From contig OY728143.1 of assembly GCA_963277665.1 (NCBI GenBank), positions 234,289,591 through 234,353,590 on the forward strand: 64,000 nt of DNA, written 5' to 3'. Numbering within the stretch: the stretch's first letter is position 1; the number at the start of each line of letters is the position of its first letter. A model generated the notes under the pieces. The model worked only from the letters and a program-made list of their open reading frames with translations, did no database searches and was not told the DNA's origin. Positions 1 to 11,400 of the stretch are shown piece after piece. Source of the stretch: Viscum album. Taxonomy: Eukaryota; Streptophyta; Magnoliopsida; Santalales; Viscaceae. The position numbers were made by a program, and so were the translations under genes.

Positions 1-348
1 GATGTGCAAGGTTGGAGCACTATTAGAGAAAAACTGTGTGACCAACCCATGTAAACTGTTCATGAACTTGGAAAGAGGATTCACATAGTTGGTGAATAGT
101 TATGCTAACCGTGTGAGGTATCCATGCAAGGCCCCCATGAAGCAATGAATAACGCACGATTAACACATTTTTTTTCTAACCATTGGACTAAACCATGTTC
201 CATATAGTAGTGATATCATAAAATTGTGGATCTCACATGTTTTTACCTTTTAGTTTTCGATTTATTCAAAAATTCATCCATAACAAGTGGTTTTACATTT
301 GAAAGAGTGAGTTAAGGATCCATCACTTAGTCAAAGAGATTCCAAGGC

Positions 349-358
349 TATATATACT
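349..358 (+). promoter_or_regulatory. E1 LTR TATA box candidate
   Basis: CTATATATAC lies inside the 5' LTR about 350 bp from the visible left end and is followed by a T/C-rich start region. The matching place in the 3' LTR, near 7,447, is mutated to TCTATACGA. The position fits an LTR U3 promoter. No activity is implied. Confidence 0.45.
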
Positions 359-1249
359 TTATTCTTTGATATTTAATTCCCAAATCGAAGATCCTCTCTT
401 TTCTAGGTTATTAAATATCATCCCAAATCTTTTTGTGTAAATTATCCTCTCATTCCTTCTTCAATTTGTAGAGGGTAACCACTATTTTCATAGATCAAAA
501 CCTATGTGGTTAGATGTAGATATATTATTGGTGGTATAGATCTATTTTGATTATATATTGATATTATGATTATGATTTAGGTATTTAGATTTGGAACTCA
601 TATCTCTATTGTTGTGACGCTCAGATTTTAGGAATTTTTATTGCGAAAATGTACATCGAGGAATCTAGGAAGGTGGTATAAAATCAAATCCCTATAGTCT
701 CAAAATTGGTATATATATTGAAACTTGTTTAATTTATAGTTTTTGTTAGAAATTTATTTATTTAAATTGGGATAATTAGATTGACCAATTGATTTATCGA
801 TTCGTTGTTGAAATAGTTGGTTAATTGTGAAAATTAATCCTAATGATAAGGGGATGCACTATAAGATAATTAATTTGGGGTAATTTATTGTTAGAGATTG
901 GGGATTTAATCTAGATTATTAATCAAGGGATTAATTATGAGATTTTTTGGCTAAATTGAAATAATTTATTATTGATTAATTATGTTCCATTGTTAAAAGG
1001 ATCTACATAATTAGTCCTATGATTAATTATTGAATGATGAGATTTATTATTTGATAAATAATGTTGGAAAAATAAATATGGAAAATGAATAGGGATATTG
1101 ACTAACTAAGTGATGAATTAATTAATGGGATTTATGATCATAGTTAATTGTTAAGTTAATAAATAGATTAGATGACTTTAATTAATTTTTTGATTAGTAA
1201 TGGAATTGATGTAGATAATTAATTATAAATTAATTTTGAGTGAATGTAT

Positions 1250-1445
1250 GGAAACATTGAAAATCTAAATTGATTAGTATACATGATAAAATATTCATTA
1301 TAGTTATTAGTAAAAATAATGGTAACATGATCATTCATAATTTTTAAGAATGCTTGGCAACATGGACATCTTACTTATGATTAAAATGACTGAAAAATGG
1401 TCATACAATCCAGAAGTAATCATGGTAATATGGTCATCTTACGTA
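1250..1445 (+). repeat. Minisatellite of about 35 bp inside E1 5' LTR
   Basis: About six diverged units start near 1,250, 1,285, 1,320, 1,357, 1,392 and 1,424. Each begins with a form of GGTAACATGGTCAT followed by an A/T-rich tail. The same array sits at the matching place in the 3' LTR (8,355-8,530), so it was part of the LTR when the element inserted. Confidence 0.65.
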
Positions 1446-2330
1446 TGTGATATATATTGGTACTTTTGAAAATGATGAATTTAAATGTCAAATAATTGAA
1501 TGGAAATAATGTAACTACGAGTTATGTCCTGACATGAGAATAATTCAATCACCAGCATCAGTATAATCAGGTTCTAAGATATCATAGCACATTGAATAGA
1601 TTGAGATTTGGAAAGTAGTATATATTAAAATATAATATTAGCTAGAGAATTCATCGAACATCGGAATGAGTCGAATCTAGTGTTAATGTATGATTCTTCT
1701 TAAGAACCATGGATTAAAGGTAGTTAGGTAAAAATAAATGATAATGTAATAAAAGATTATTTTTGAACATCACTTATTTCTTTTAAAGCTATATACACTA
1801 CCTTTTTACTAGAATTGTTTTGGACACCATTAGTGGTGGTCTACTATGTTTTACTCACCACATACTCAGGCTACTATATGAGCAACTGAATAGATTATAT
1901 TTTTCTAGGATATTATATGGGGAAGGGACCTAAGAAGGATTGCTGATTTGGAATTGATCTCATTTGAGGGGAACATACAAGTTTCTGAACCCTGTTAGAG
2001 AGTCGTAGTGTCTTTTCTCTCAGTTTCATTATAGAAAAATGGAACTTATACAGGAATATAATTTTATTTTATTTTAGTTTATTTTTTTATTTCCTCTTTG
2101 GTTTTCTTGTGACAATTGTATTTTTATTTTTATATATGCTTTTTTGTTTGTTTATTTGTTTCCCATGGTGTTTTAATCTAATAAATGTGGTTATAGTCTC
2201 CCCATGATTGAATTACCAGACCTTCACTTCTAGTTAGTAGCCTCTAGAATATGGGGAGGCATGCTTGATGTCACGTAGCATACCGGCTAGGGGTACTGTC
2301 ACATGGTTCCTAGGTTGGGACATTATAAAG

Positions 2331-2342
2331 TGGTATTAGAGC
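2331..2342 (+). other. E1 primer binding site (tRNA-Met type)
   Basis: TGGTATTAGAGC differs by one C-to-T change from TGGTATCAGAGC, the usual plant site complementary to the 3' end of initiator tRNA-Met. It lies eight bases after the inferred 5' LTR end. It marks where minus-strand DNA synthesis of the element would have started. Confidence 0.85.
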
Positions 2343-3156
2343 TCTGGTTTTTAATTCGTCTTATTTTTTCTTCTTTTTTGTGAAAGGTAGAATTAGTCTA
2401 AGAAGAGTCAGGTCTTGGTAATGAGCTCGTCCATAGTAGTTGAAAACTTATGTTGGGGGGGGGGGATGTCATGTACATTGGGTGGGATTTTTTTATATTT
2501 CATGTTACCATTGTATATAATTTAACATTGGGTGACACAGTAGTGAAGTGAAGTGATTATTATTTCGAAAAAATGGATGAATATTTATTTTTTGTCAGAA
2601 ATTGAAAGTTAATCGAGTATTCATGTTTTATTCTAGACTAACAGAAAAATATTGTTATATCCATCATCTTTGTAAAATAAGGGAAAATGAGTTATGGATT
2701 GCTTGTTGAATGAGTACTATTTTCCTATTGTTGAAATTAATAATAAAATGGTGTTTATAATGAATTGATTAGGATTTTAAAATGATTCAAATTGATAATA
2801 ATTGGGTTTCTAAATCAGAACATTATTATGAATATGTGTGTTACCCTGGTTAATGAAAACCTATGTTTAGGAAGGTTAATGGTAGTCGTATAACGTCATT
2901 TTAGACCATGTGGAATGGCGGGGGAAAAATACTTCTTGTGATTATTACTATTTCATAGATGTATAATGTTTTGTTATGAGACCTAAGATGTGTGTTTGGG
3001 AATTTTAGTGATAATCTTCCATGATAATTATTGAGAGGAGAATAGAGGGAATTTCCTAGGAATTATTTTCATAATTGGAAATAGATAGCGCAAATATTTC
3101 CAACAGATGATGAAGAGGATCAGTTAATTGATAACATCCCTCGATTTTTAAAATTC
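2343..3156 (+). other. E1 untranslated leader
   Basis: This is the stretch between primer site and first gag homology. It has no reading frame of note. It contains a run of eleven G at 2,455-2,465 followed by ATGTCATGTACATTGGGTGG, which looks like a polypurine tract next to an LTR start but sits in the leader. Confidence 0.5.
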
Positions 3157-3930
3157 ATGGAAAGATACCCTGGAAGATATGTGAACATTATGTTTGAGTT
3201 GACAAGGGAGTTTCAATTGCAGCACCATATGACTTTTACTAGAGAGGGTGGACATGAGGGAGTGGAATTTTTTGTTGTTTCTATAGAGACAATACATGTA
3301 CATTTAGAGTCCCTGACTGAGAGGAGGGTCATGGTGGCTACTTATATGCTAGGAGGATCAGCGAAACACTAGTGATACATTCAAGAACGAACTGAAAAAA
3401 CTAATGTTATGTTATCGAAGGACATGTTTGAGAGGGTCCGTGACTAATTTAATCTATAGACATTGTGAAAAAACAATTTGGATATGTTCATTCATTTAAC
3501 AATGGCTAGGATATTTGTGATGGACTATAATGGATTCTACAAATATTTGTAAAAATTTCTTCACTGTCAGCAAGATATGAGGCTACTACACTGAATAATT
3601 TTTGAGATAGATTTATGTGTTAGATTAAGTGCCATGTGAATATCTTCATGATGAAATTTTTTAGAGAATTAGTAGATTATAAACTCATAACAGAAAGGGA
3701 CTTGAGGTTGGATTCTAGTGCTCGACATTTAGTTGGTATTGGGCGATCAGGAAGTTAGACTCCCAAGAGGAGGAAGAACCACTATAAAAAAACATCCAAG
3801 TTAGTGGGCATCAAAGTATGAAGATAGAAGGTTTGGTTGGATATGACCTTACTTGGGTGGTCTATCATAAATGTGGTAGGATAAGACACTATCATCGAAA
3901 TTGTTCCCAACCACCAAGAGAGTGCTGATC
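3157..3930 (+). pseudogene. gag: E1 gag remnant with damaged zinc knuckle
   Basis: Gag would coat element RNA in virus-like particles. The readable 71 codons at 3,157-3,372 end in the pattern ERRVMVATYMLGG, the standard helix-rich core before the aromatic 'WW' of Tekay gag. After this the frame is lost, although basic and glutamine-rich fragments continue. At 3,863-3,904 a CCHC zinc knuckle can be read as Y-H-K-C-G-R-I-R-H-Y-H-R-N-C. The later Cys, His and Cys are present, but the first Cys codon reads TAT (Tyr), a single G-to-A change. The first ATG shown is only the start of an open stretch, not the real gag start. Confidence 0.75.
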
Positions 3931-4205
3931 TTGTAAAAGGATATGAAATCTATTGAAGATATACAAGTCGCTGAGATAGACTAATACTAATGGAACTGAT
4001 TTGCAGAGTAGAGTATGGGAAGAGGATATTCTACACCAAAACGGGAAAGAAGAAAGAGTTCTACTATATGTGGAAGTATAAGTAGTGGAAATGGTATTTA
4101 TGGTCATGATTCCCTACATCATAAATGAGGTTATATTCATGGGAGTCCAACATCATCACAAGGTAAGGGGCATCACAATTAAGGGTAGTACACCCTACAC
4201 TGGTG

Positions 4206-4490
4206 GATCGAGAGGTTGTAACATCAAAAATGATAGGTAATATTCTATTATCTTATACTTTAACTACTGCCTTGTAACATTCTTCGTCCTATCATTACTT
4301 TATCTATGGAAAAATTATTTATGTTTTGGTCTTAACAGTGGTGTTTGTGTGTTGGGTAATGACTATAGATACACAGTTGGGAGTGATGTCTAGAGTTTTA
4401 TATTTATTAACAGGATGTTCAATAGAGATGAAGGTGTCATTAGTTGTGAGTTTGAACTTTTGATATACCAAGGAATGCATTAAATAGTTG
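4206..4490 (+). pseudogene. E1 protease remnant
   Basis: A retropepsin-like aspartic protease that would process Gag-Pol. In frame fragments I read MIGNILLSYTLTTAL followed by a stop where the catalytic Asp-Ser-Gly is expected, then HYFIYGK, and after a frame change TIDTQLGVMSRVLYLLTG. These are the normal successive blocks of a Tekay protease. The catalytic triad is destroyed. The C-terminal end of the protease and the N-terminal part of RT are missing, because the sequence passes within a few tens of bases into the middle of RT. Confidence 0.6.
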
Positions 4491-4494
4491 GTAT

Positions 4495-5340
4495 GATCTT
4501 TATGAGTTTTCGGTAATGCCATATGGGTTGATAAATTCACAGCAATGTTTATGGACTTGATGAATAGTATCTTTCGTCCGTTTCAAGATAATTTTTTGGT
4601 ATAATTTGTAGAAGAAATCTTTGTGTACTCTGTGACTAATGATATTCATGCCCAACATTTTGACATCATCTTGAGTATGCTTATAAAACATCGATTATAC
4701 AAAATATATCTAAGTGTTAGTTTTTGATTGACTGAGTACACTTATTGGGTCACAACATCTCAAAAGATAGTGTTTCGGTGGACCTGCAGATTTTTTAGGT
4801 TGTAGTTTCTTATGAGCTACCAAATTAATAGATATCCAAAGATTCCTACGGTTAACTGGATATTATCAGTGGTACATTGAATACATTTACCATTTTGTAG
4901 TTCCACATTCAAGCATGTCCAATAAGGTGGAAATGATTTATTGGTCTAAGGCATGTGAGGAATCCATCTAGGAGTCGATAAGAATTTAACATCATAACCA
5001 ATTTTGATCCTAGATGTGTCATGTAGGGAATATACATATTATTGTGACACTTTTAGAATAATACTTTGATCTATGATATTTCATGGAGATCGAGTTGTGG
5101 TGTATAGGTATTGGCTGTTGAGGCATCATGGATGAAATTACGCTAAGGATGAACTCAAGTTAAAATTAGTGGGTTATGATCTTACATTTGGAAACACCAG
5201 TTTTTTTGATAAATGATTATAGTTTATACATACCACATGTGCCTGAGGTTTATATTTTCTCATCATTATATGAATATTTGGATGTGGAGATGGGTTGAGC
5301 ATATTAATTCTTTCAATTTTGAATGAGAATAAAGGACTGG
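4495..5340 (+). pseudogene. E1 reverse transcriptase / RNase H remnant
   Basis: RT would copy element RNA to DNA and RNase H would remove the RNA. Order seen: YEFSVMPYGL at about 4,497, DLMNSIFRPFQDNF, then FVEEIFVYS at 4,605-4,631 where the family has a double-Asp catalytic pair. Next come the connection words (LTGYYQWYIEY near 4,853-4,885) and RNase H with YTYHMCLRFIFSHY and RWVEHINSFNFE near 5,225-5,325. The RT N-terminal third, including the first catalytic Asp, is deleted. Both remaining catalytic Asp codons read GAA. Several frame changes are needed to read it. Clearly dead. Confidence 0.8.
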
Positions 5341-5473
5341 GAAAGGAAACTGTTTGGCTAACTAACTCAGAAGGAAAAATAAGAACCAGATGGCTTTGGA
5401 GTCGAGTGCAGAGTGGAGGATGTTGAAATTCTTTGCTAAAATGGATAATGTGGTTCATGAGTGTTAAGAGAAG

Positions 5474-6480
5474 ATGACATTGGTTTTAGTTATAGTGGAG
5501 TCTACACATTTGATATGGATTAGGGATAGAAAAATTGAGGATATAAAATGCATATTTTTTAGGGAAATCATTGATGGTGGGGATACATATTCAGATTGGT
5601 TGGTAGATGATGATGAGATCATCTATGCGAGGAATCAAGTTATTGTAACTACGTTTATGAGAGTGGAACACATGTGGGAATTTCATGCCCCAAATTGGGC
5701 AGTTCATCCATGAGTTACCATAATGTACAATGACATATGAAGACGGGTTTGGAGGCCAGTCGTGAAGAATGATAATGAAGGGGTTTTCAGAATATGATTC
5801 CCATGTTATAAGGTGAAGGAGGATAACTAATGACTAAGAGGTTTAGTATAGTCATTTCCCATCATTTAATGGAAATTTTTTGACATGAACATGGATTTTA
5901 TTATGGTTCCCCTGAATATTATTAGAAGGAGTGTTACTATTTGGGTCTTTGTGGATTGACTAACAATGGTATCTCATTTCCTATATATAAAGGAATCCAT
6001 TATATTAGAACATTTGGTAGAATTATAAGTTTGATAGAAACTCCTTCTACATGGAGTGCTATAAAATATTGTATCAAACCATGATTCATGTTTTACTTCA
6101 CAAATCAGGAAAGGAATACATCAAGCACTTGGGACACTAAATTTAATGAGTATGACTTTCCACCCACAGTTAGATGGGTAGTCAGCGCCTAATATACAGG
6201 GGGTTATGGATATGTTGCGGGAATCTGTGATTGAATTTTGTGGGTCTTGGTAGAAGAGCATGGTTTAGTGTAGTTCACCTATAACAATAATTATCATTAA
6301 ACTATATATATGACACCATAAATGGATATTCATGTTGGACCTTGCAGAAGACCACTATGTTGGTTGGTTGTTGGTGATTCAGAGTTGTAGGGATCGAGTC
6401 TTATAGAGAAGACATCAAAGAAAGTAAAGTTGATTCGGAAATGTTTTTCTTTGACATAAAGTTGATAGATGTTGTATACA
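5474..6480 (+). pseudogene. E1 integrase remnant
   Basis: Integrase would insert the DNA copy. The N-terminal zinc domain is visible in 5,560-5,830 with two His (in EFHAPNWAVHP) and at least one Cys (FPCYKVK). The catalytic core at about 5,870-6,240 is poorly readable. The segment TYNNNYH near 6,270, CRRPLCW near 6,343 and KKVKLIRK near 6,421 are typical of the region after the core in Tekay elements. Spacing from the RT site to YNN is about 1.66 kb, the same as in E2, so this half of pol has not lost large pieces. Stops and shifts throughout. Confidence 0.75.
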
Positions 6481-6680
6481 TAGATACTGAGATGAAACCT
6501 ATTGTTTATAATTCATGATTGTTTATTCCTTAGGCTGTTTCCAAGGTTGGGTCACCGCAGGATATAGAGGCACAACATGTTGGCACAAATGGTTTTTAGA
6601 AACTTGTACTGTTGTGGACGAATTTGTTGTTCCACATATATATAACACTATGCACGATTTTCCATGTATCACAACTTCAG

Positions 6681-6905
6681 TAGTGTCACCCTTTCCATTC
6701 TCATGTGATTGATGTTTTTGAGGATTACATCGAAAGAGATGCGTCCTTTGAGGAGAATCTGAAACATGTGTTGGATCGCACTGACAAAGTTTTTCATTGA
6801 ATGAATGTGTTGATAATGGATGTGTTATGGAAATAAGGACATGTAAAAGTGGAAATGTGGAAAATATGAAAAAAATATATGGGATCAATGGACCGTTATT
6901 TTTGG
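6681..6905 (+). pseudogene. E1 pol C-terminus, chromodomain-like
   Basis: Words readable in order are SHVIDVFEDYIERDASFEEN, HVLDR, NVLIMDVLWK and VEMWKI, ending near DRYF. This matches the linker (ASFEENP, ILDR) and the chromodomain core (VLW...TWE...YLF) that close Tekay/Del polyproteins. The domain is thought to target integration to heterochromatin. An open frame on the opposite strand (6,523-6,888) is the antisense shadow of this part. Confidence 0.65.
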
Positions 6906-7100
6906 ATAAGAACTATATATTAGATAGGAAGTGCAACTCAAGGATGAGTTTCTATACTATCAGGAAATGGTAAGATCATGACCTTTTCTGGAGTTATGTT
7001 GGTCAAGATTTATGGTAATTTTTGTTTTATTTAAGTTTCATTATTTGGATTTATGATTTGGGGTGAATTTGGGTGGAGTTTCAAGATTTTTTTTAAAAAA

Positions 7101-9427
7101 TCACGTTGTGAACGATTCGCACACTGTTAGGGAAAATCGTACGACAAACCTAGGTAAACCGTTGATGCCCATAAAGAGAGGATTCACCGAGTTGGTTTAC
7201 GGTTAATTTAACCGTGCGAGTTATCCATGTGATGCCCCCATTATGTAGTGGCTAATACACAATTATCACACTATTTTCTTAACTTTGTGACTAAACCATG
7301 CATGGGATAGTTGTGAGATTCTAAAATTGTGTATCTCACACTTTTTTTCCTTGTAATGACATGTTTCTTCTCCTATGCGACTCTAACATAGGAATTTTTT
7401 TTCAAATTTTTTGGGAATGTTCTACCATTTAATTATTGAAAATAAGATTCTATACGAACTCTTTTCTTTTATATTGAATGACCAAATCGAAGATCCACCC
7501 TCTTCCCAGTAAGTGGATCTTTTCACAATGATTTTTCTATACATTCTTTTGTCTTTCCTTCATCCTTTGGTGGAGTGTATCCTCTATTTTCTTATATGTA
7601 AATCAATATTATGTGGTGTAGATATAAGATTGGTTATCTAGATTTATTTTGATGATATGTTGATATTTTGATCTTGATTTAGGATTTTAGATCCCGATTT
7701 TGTATCTATGTCATTGTGGTGCTTGGATTTTGGGAATTTTCATTGAGCAAATGCCTGTCAATGAATCGAGGTATATGGTCTAAAATAAAATTCACATAGT
7801 CATGGATTTGATATATATATGAAAAAATATAAAATTTCTATCATTCTTCAATAATTCATTTTCTTAAATTGGGTAAATTTGATAGACCAATTGATTTATC
7901 GAGGATTTTTTGAAATATGTGATTAATTGGTGAAATAATAATTAGTCTAATGGGATTCCCTAATAGATAATTAATTTGGGAAAATATATTGTAAGAGAGA
8001 GTGGTTAAAATATAGATAATTAATCTGGGGGATTAATTTTGAGATGTTTTTTTGGCCAATCTGAGAAAATTTTATGTAGATTAATTATGTGTCTTAGTAA
8101 ATATGATCTGGATAATTAATTGTGGGATTAATTATGGAGTGATGAAATTTAGCATCAGATAATTAATTATAGAGAATTAATTCATGAAAATTAATTTTGA
8201 TATGGATAAACTGATGAATGAATTAATTAATTCTATTGATGAATTTAGTAAATTGGTGAGTCGATTAATATATCTGATGTACTCAAATAATTATTGGATT
8301 AGTAATGTAATTGATGCAGATAAAATGTTATGAATTAATTATGAGTGAATGATTGGGAACATGGTTATTATAAATTGATAAGTATACATAGTAACACAAT
8401 CATTATACATATGAGTAAAGAGAATGGTAACACGGTCATTATAAATTGTTAAGTAAGGATGGTAACAAGGTCATCATACATACATGTAAAGATAATTGGA
8501 TCAAATTCGTTATATTAAAGAGAAAGCATCAAAATGTGGTCATATTTCTTACATTATTGATATCGGTAACTTTGGGAATTTGTATTTTTAATGTGAAATT
8601 AATGAATGTTAATATTGGAACTTTGAGTTATGGACACAAATGAGAATATTTCGGACTCCGAGATTTGTCGAATTAGGCATTGAGATATCATAGGACCATG
8701 AATAATAAGATCATTGGTAAGAAGTATGTATTATGAAATGTTACTAACTAGGTAGAAATTCATGTTCTGGAAAGAGACAAAGCTTTTCATGAGATACATG
8801 TATCATTGGGACCACTACATTTAATGTAGTTAGATAAGAATAACTGATAATGCAATAACTTCTTATTTATGCAGTGTACTTATTTCTTATAGAACTCTAT
8901 ACACTACCTTTTGACTATTCTTGTTTCAGAAACTGTTGGTTATGGCCTAATGAGTTTTACTCACACCATATTTGGATGCCTGATCAGTACCCAAATAGAT
9001 TATATTGTTGCAGTACAGGGTAAGGGAAATGGCCCTAGGATGGATTTATGATTTGGTATGGAGCTTGGATGAGGGGACCAGACATGGATAATAATCTACT
9101 TGGGTAGTCGTAGTGTCTTCAAAATCAGTTTCGTTATAGTTACATGAATCTTCGGAATAACAAGTTATCCCTTTTAGTTGAGTATTTTATTTCCAATTTT
9201 GTTATCTTATGACATAAGTATTATTCAGGTTATATATGATGCCATGTTTCATTATTTATTCCTGTTGGTGTTTTACTCTGATAAATGAGGGTATAGTCTT
9301 CACAAGAATGACTTACTAGACCCTCAGCACTATTCAGAAGCCTCTAACATGTATTTGGGTGAACGTGAGTTCATTTAGTGAACCAGATCAAGGAACCATC
9401 ACATGGTTCCTAGGATGGGAAGTTACA
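7101..9427 (+). repeat. E1 3' LTR
   Basis: Second copy of the E1 LTR. Homology to window base 1 begins at about 7,101. The true start lies somewhere between 6,906 and 7,101. A purine-rich TTGGGGTGAATTTGGGTGGA at about 7,057-7,076 is the best polypurine tract candidate. The right end reads CCTAGGATGGGAAGTTACA, matching CCTAGGTTGGGACA at the end of the first LTR. Confidence 0.8.
8355..8530 (+). repeat. Minisatellite of about 35 bp inside E1 3' LTR
   Basis: Units start at 8,355, 8,390, 8,425, 8,461 and about 8,496, with a partial one after. The motif is GGTAACACGGTCATTATA plus an A/T-rich tail. It matches the array in the 5' LTR at 1,250-1,445. A 65-codon open frame here (8,446-8,643) is a by-product of the repeat and not a gene. 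Confidence 0.7.
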
Positions 9428-11400
9428 TTACCATATTAGACTTTTCCAACATCAACTTATATTTAATAAGTATTATAACTTATTACATGACCAATAATGT
9501 TTTATTCATGATCTTAAATATGTATGTTGTTATCTTTTCCTATAGATACTTATGATTTTATATATTCAAAAATGATCAAGCGATATATATATATATATAT
9601 ATAATTATGTTATTGGAATACGTTTAATAATTTTAATTTTAAAAATAATACAATGTAATAAAATTAACATCCATGTCAATTAACATAGTGTTAAATGTGA
9701 ATCAAATTCATTAAATATGTATACCGATGGATTGAATGTTCTTGGAATCTTTTACTGTTTATATTAACATCCAATCAATGAGATATAAGATATGTTTTTC
9801 AATATTATTAAATTGAAATATTATTTTTTTGATATTTATACGATGAAGAAGCCTTTGGATCAAGTGTTCTAATTTTTCTGGATGATTAAAAAAGGTGGTG
9901 ATACCACCAGTGAGTGGTCTATATATTTTGATGGTATTCCTTGTTTTAGTAGGTATAATTTTATTACTCTATCTTTGAGGAATGTAGTGATTAATTTTTA
10001 CCATCAATCATAATGGTATGTCTACCAGAGATCCAAAGATATATACTATAACATTAGGTACCTATATTAGTGTTTTGTTATTATACATATCATAGATTGT
10101 TATGTATCATTAACACATACTTGTAATAAGTGTAATGGTAAGAGAAAACAATATTCCTTTTTTAATTCATCCACTTCATATCCATACTACAAATTTATAT
10201 GTGACATTTATGTACAAAATTATAGGATTTGAGCATAAATCTTGGGATTAGAACTTTATTTTTGGGTGGGATTTATTAATTTAATAAATTTTCACATTTT
10301 ATTATTAACATGGATAAAAAATATGCAACGAACATAGGAAGTTGTATTTCCATGGGATATAAATGATTTTATGGGTGCTGATTTATAATATTTTTTATAG
10401 CCAACCCTTGTTCTCATCCAAGTTATCTAATTTCATTAATGAATAAATGATATCCAATGTATATTAGATAAAAACTTATCATCTAGAAAGGGATATGTCA
10501 ATGAAGTGGGACATCAAAATTTGTAATGGTATACTATGTTCATGGTTGAGGACATTAGATTAATATTGGGTACCAAACATTAAATGGTTAACTTATATTT
10601 TTATAGTAGTCACTAGAATTATATCATGATGGATCCTTTGAAATATTTTTATGATCAACTATTCATGTTTCCTTCTGTTAGACTAAGGTGAGTGAGACCA
10701 TTTAGGTGGGACCATATATCATTTTGTAAGATAAAATTATTACTAATATTATTTTATAATAACATGTGGTAGGTGAATGCAAATATAAAATAAATGTGAA
10801 TTTTTGAACTCATTATGATAATTTATTTTTTTCTAAACATATGATCTTGAATTTATTAATATATTTGGGTCAACAAGGTTTCATGATGTAAGTGATACAT
10901 AAATTGTGACATGTGGGTATCTTATGATGATAATATGGTTTATGATAGTTGTGAAAATGTTTTTTGCACCATAATAATTTTTTTGATTAGTAATTTATTT
11001 CACCAAACATAATTAACCTGGTGTAATCATAATTCAAATAATATACTAAATTGGAAATGGATTGATATAGAGTTTTACATTACAGTGAATGAGAAAATGA
11101 TCCTAAATGTTGATTCATCATATAAGATTTTATGTGGGAAAAGAATTCCTCTTTTATGATTACTATAGAAATAAGATAGATATTCTCCTAAAATGTAGGA
11201 TAAACCATCATTGATAAAGGATAAGGGGCCTCATCTCCTTATTTATATTCTATATATGGGATAAAATTATTCATGGACAAATTTATATGATAATATGAGT
11301 AATAAAAAATACAATTTAATTATTTTTTTGGTTTAATTTTTAATATTTATTATATATTTTCATTATATTTATTAATATTTAGTTTTATTTCATAAAAAAT
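9428..11400. other. AT-rich DNA with no recognisable gene
   Basis: About 2 kb outside E1 with no protein similarity that I can read on either strand. It holds a simple (AT)n run at 9,583-9,604. The base composition matches other old intergenic parts of the window. Confidence 0.5.

Larger units (their letters stand above)
1..2322 (+). repeat. E1 5' LTR (left end outside window)
   Basis: Aligns with the second copy at about 7,101-9,427. Landmarks shared in order are the stretch reading GAGGATTCAC, a run of GCCCCCAT, the TATA region, many AATTAATTA-rich segments, a short tandem array, and an end reading ACATGGTTCCTAGG followed by a CA terminus. It ends just before the primer site at 2,331. From the TATA box to the end is nearly 2 kb, so the R-U5 part is long. 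The two LTRs have diverged heavily, by many substitutions and small indels, which makes this an old insertion. Confidence 0.85.
1..9427 (+). mobile_element. E1: decayed Tekay/Del-type Ty3/gypsy LTR retrotransposon
   Basis: A plus-strand element with two LTR copies, a tRNA-Met primer site after the first, and gag, protease, RT, RNase H, integrase and chromodomain remnants in the order used by plant chromoviruses. The LTR pair is clear: positions 1-2,322 align along their length with about 7,101-9,427. The first LTR begins outside the window, so target-site duplications cannot be checked. All coding parts are broken by stops and frame changes. The distance from the gag zinc knuckle to the RT catalytic site is about 0.7 kb here against about 1.1 kb in E2, so several hundred bases are missing between protease and RT. 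Lineage follows from the RT-RNase H-integrase wording and the C-terminal chromodomain-like segment. Non-functional. Confidence 0.9.

Noticed and set aside
613..622. TGTGACGCTC as the true E1 LTR start
   Set aside because: Homology between the two LTRs continues unbroken upstream of this point and the promoter lies before it, so it is internal to the LTR.
6523..6888. 121-codon minus-strand open frame
   Set aside because: Antisense shadow of the E1 chromodomain region, which reads as recognisable pol on the plus strand.
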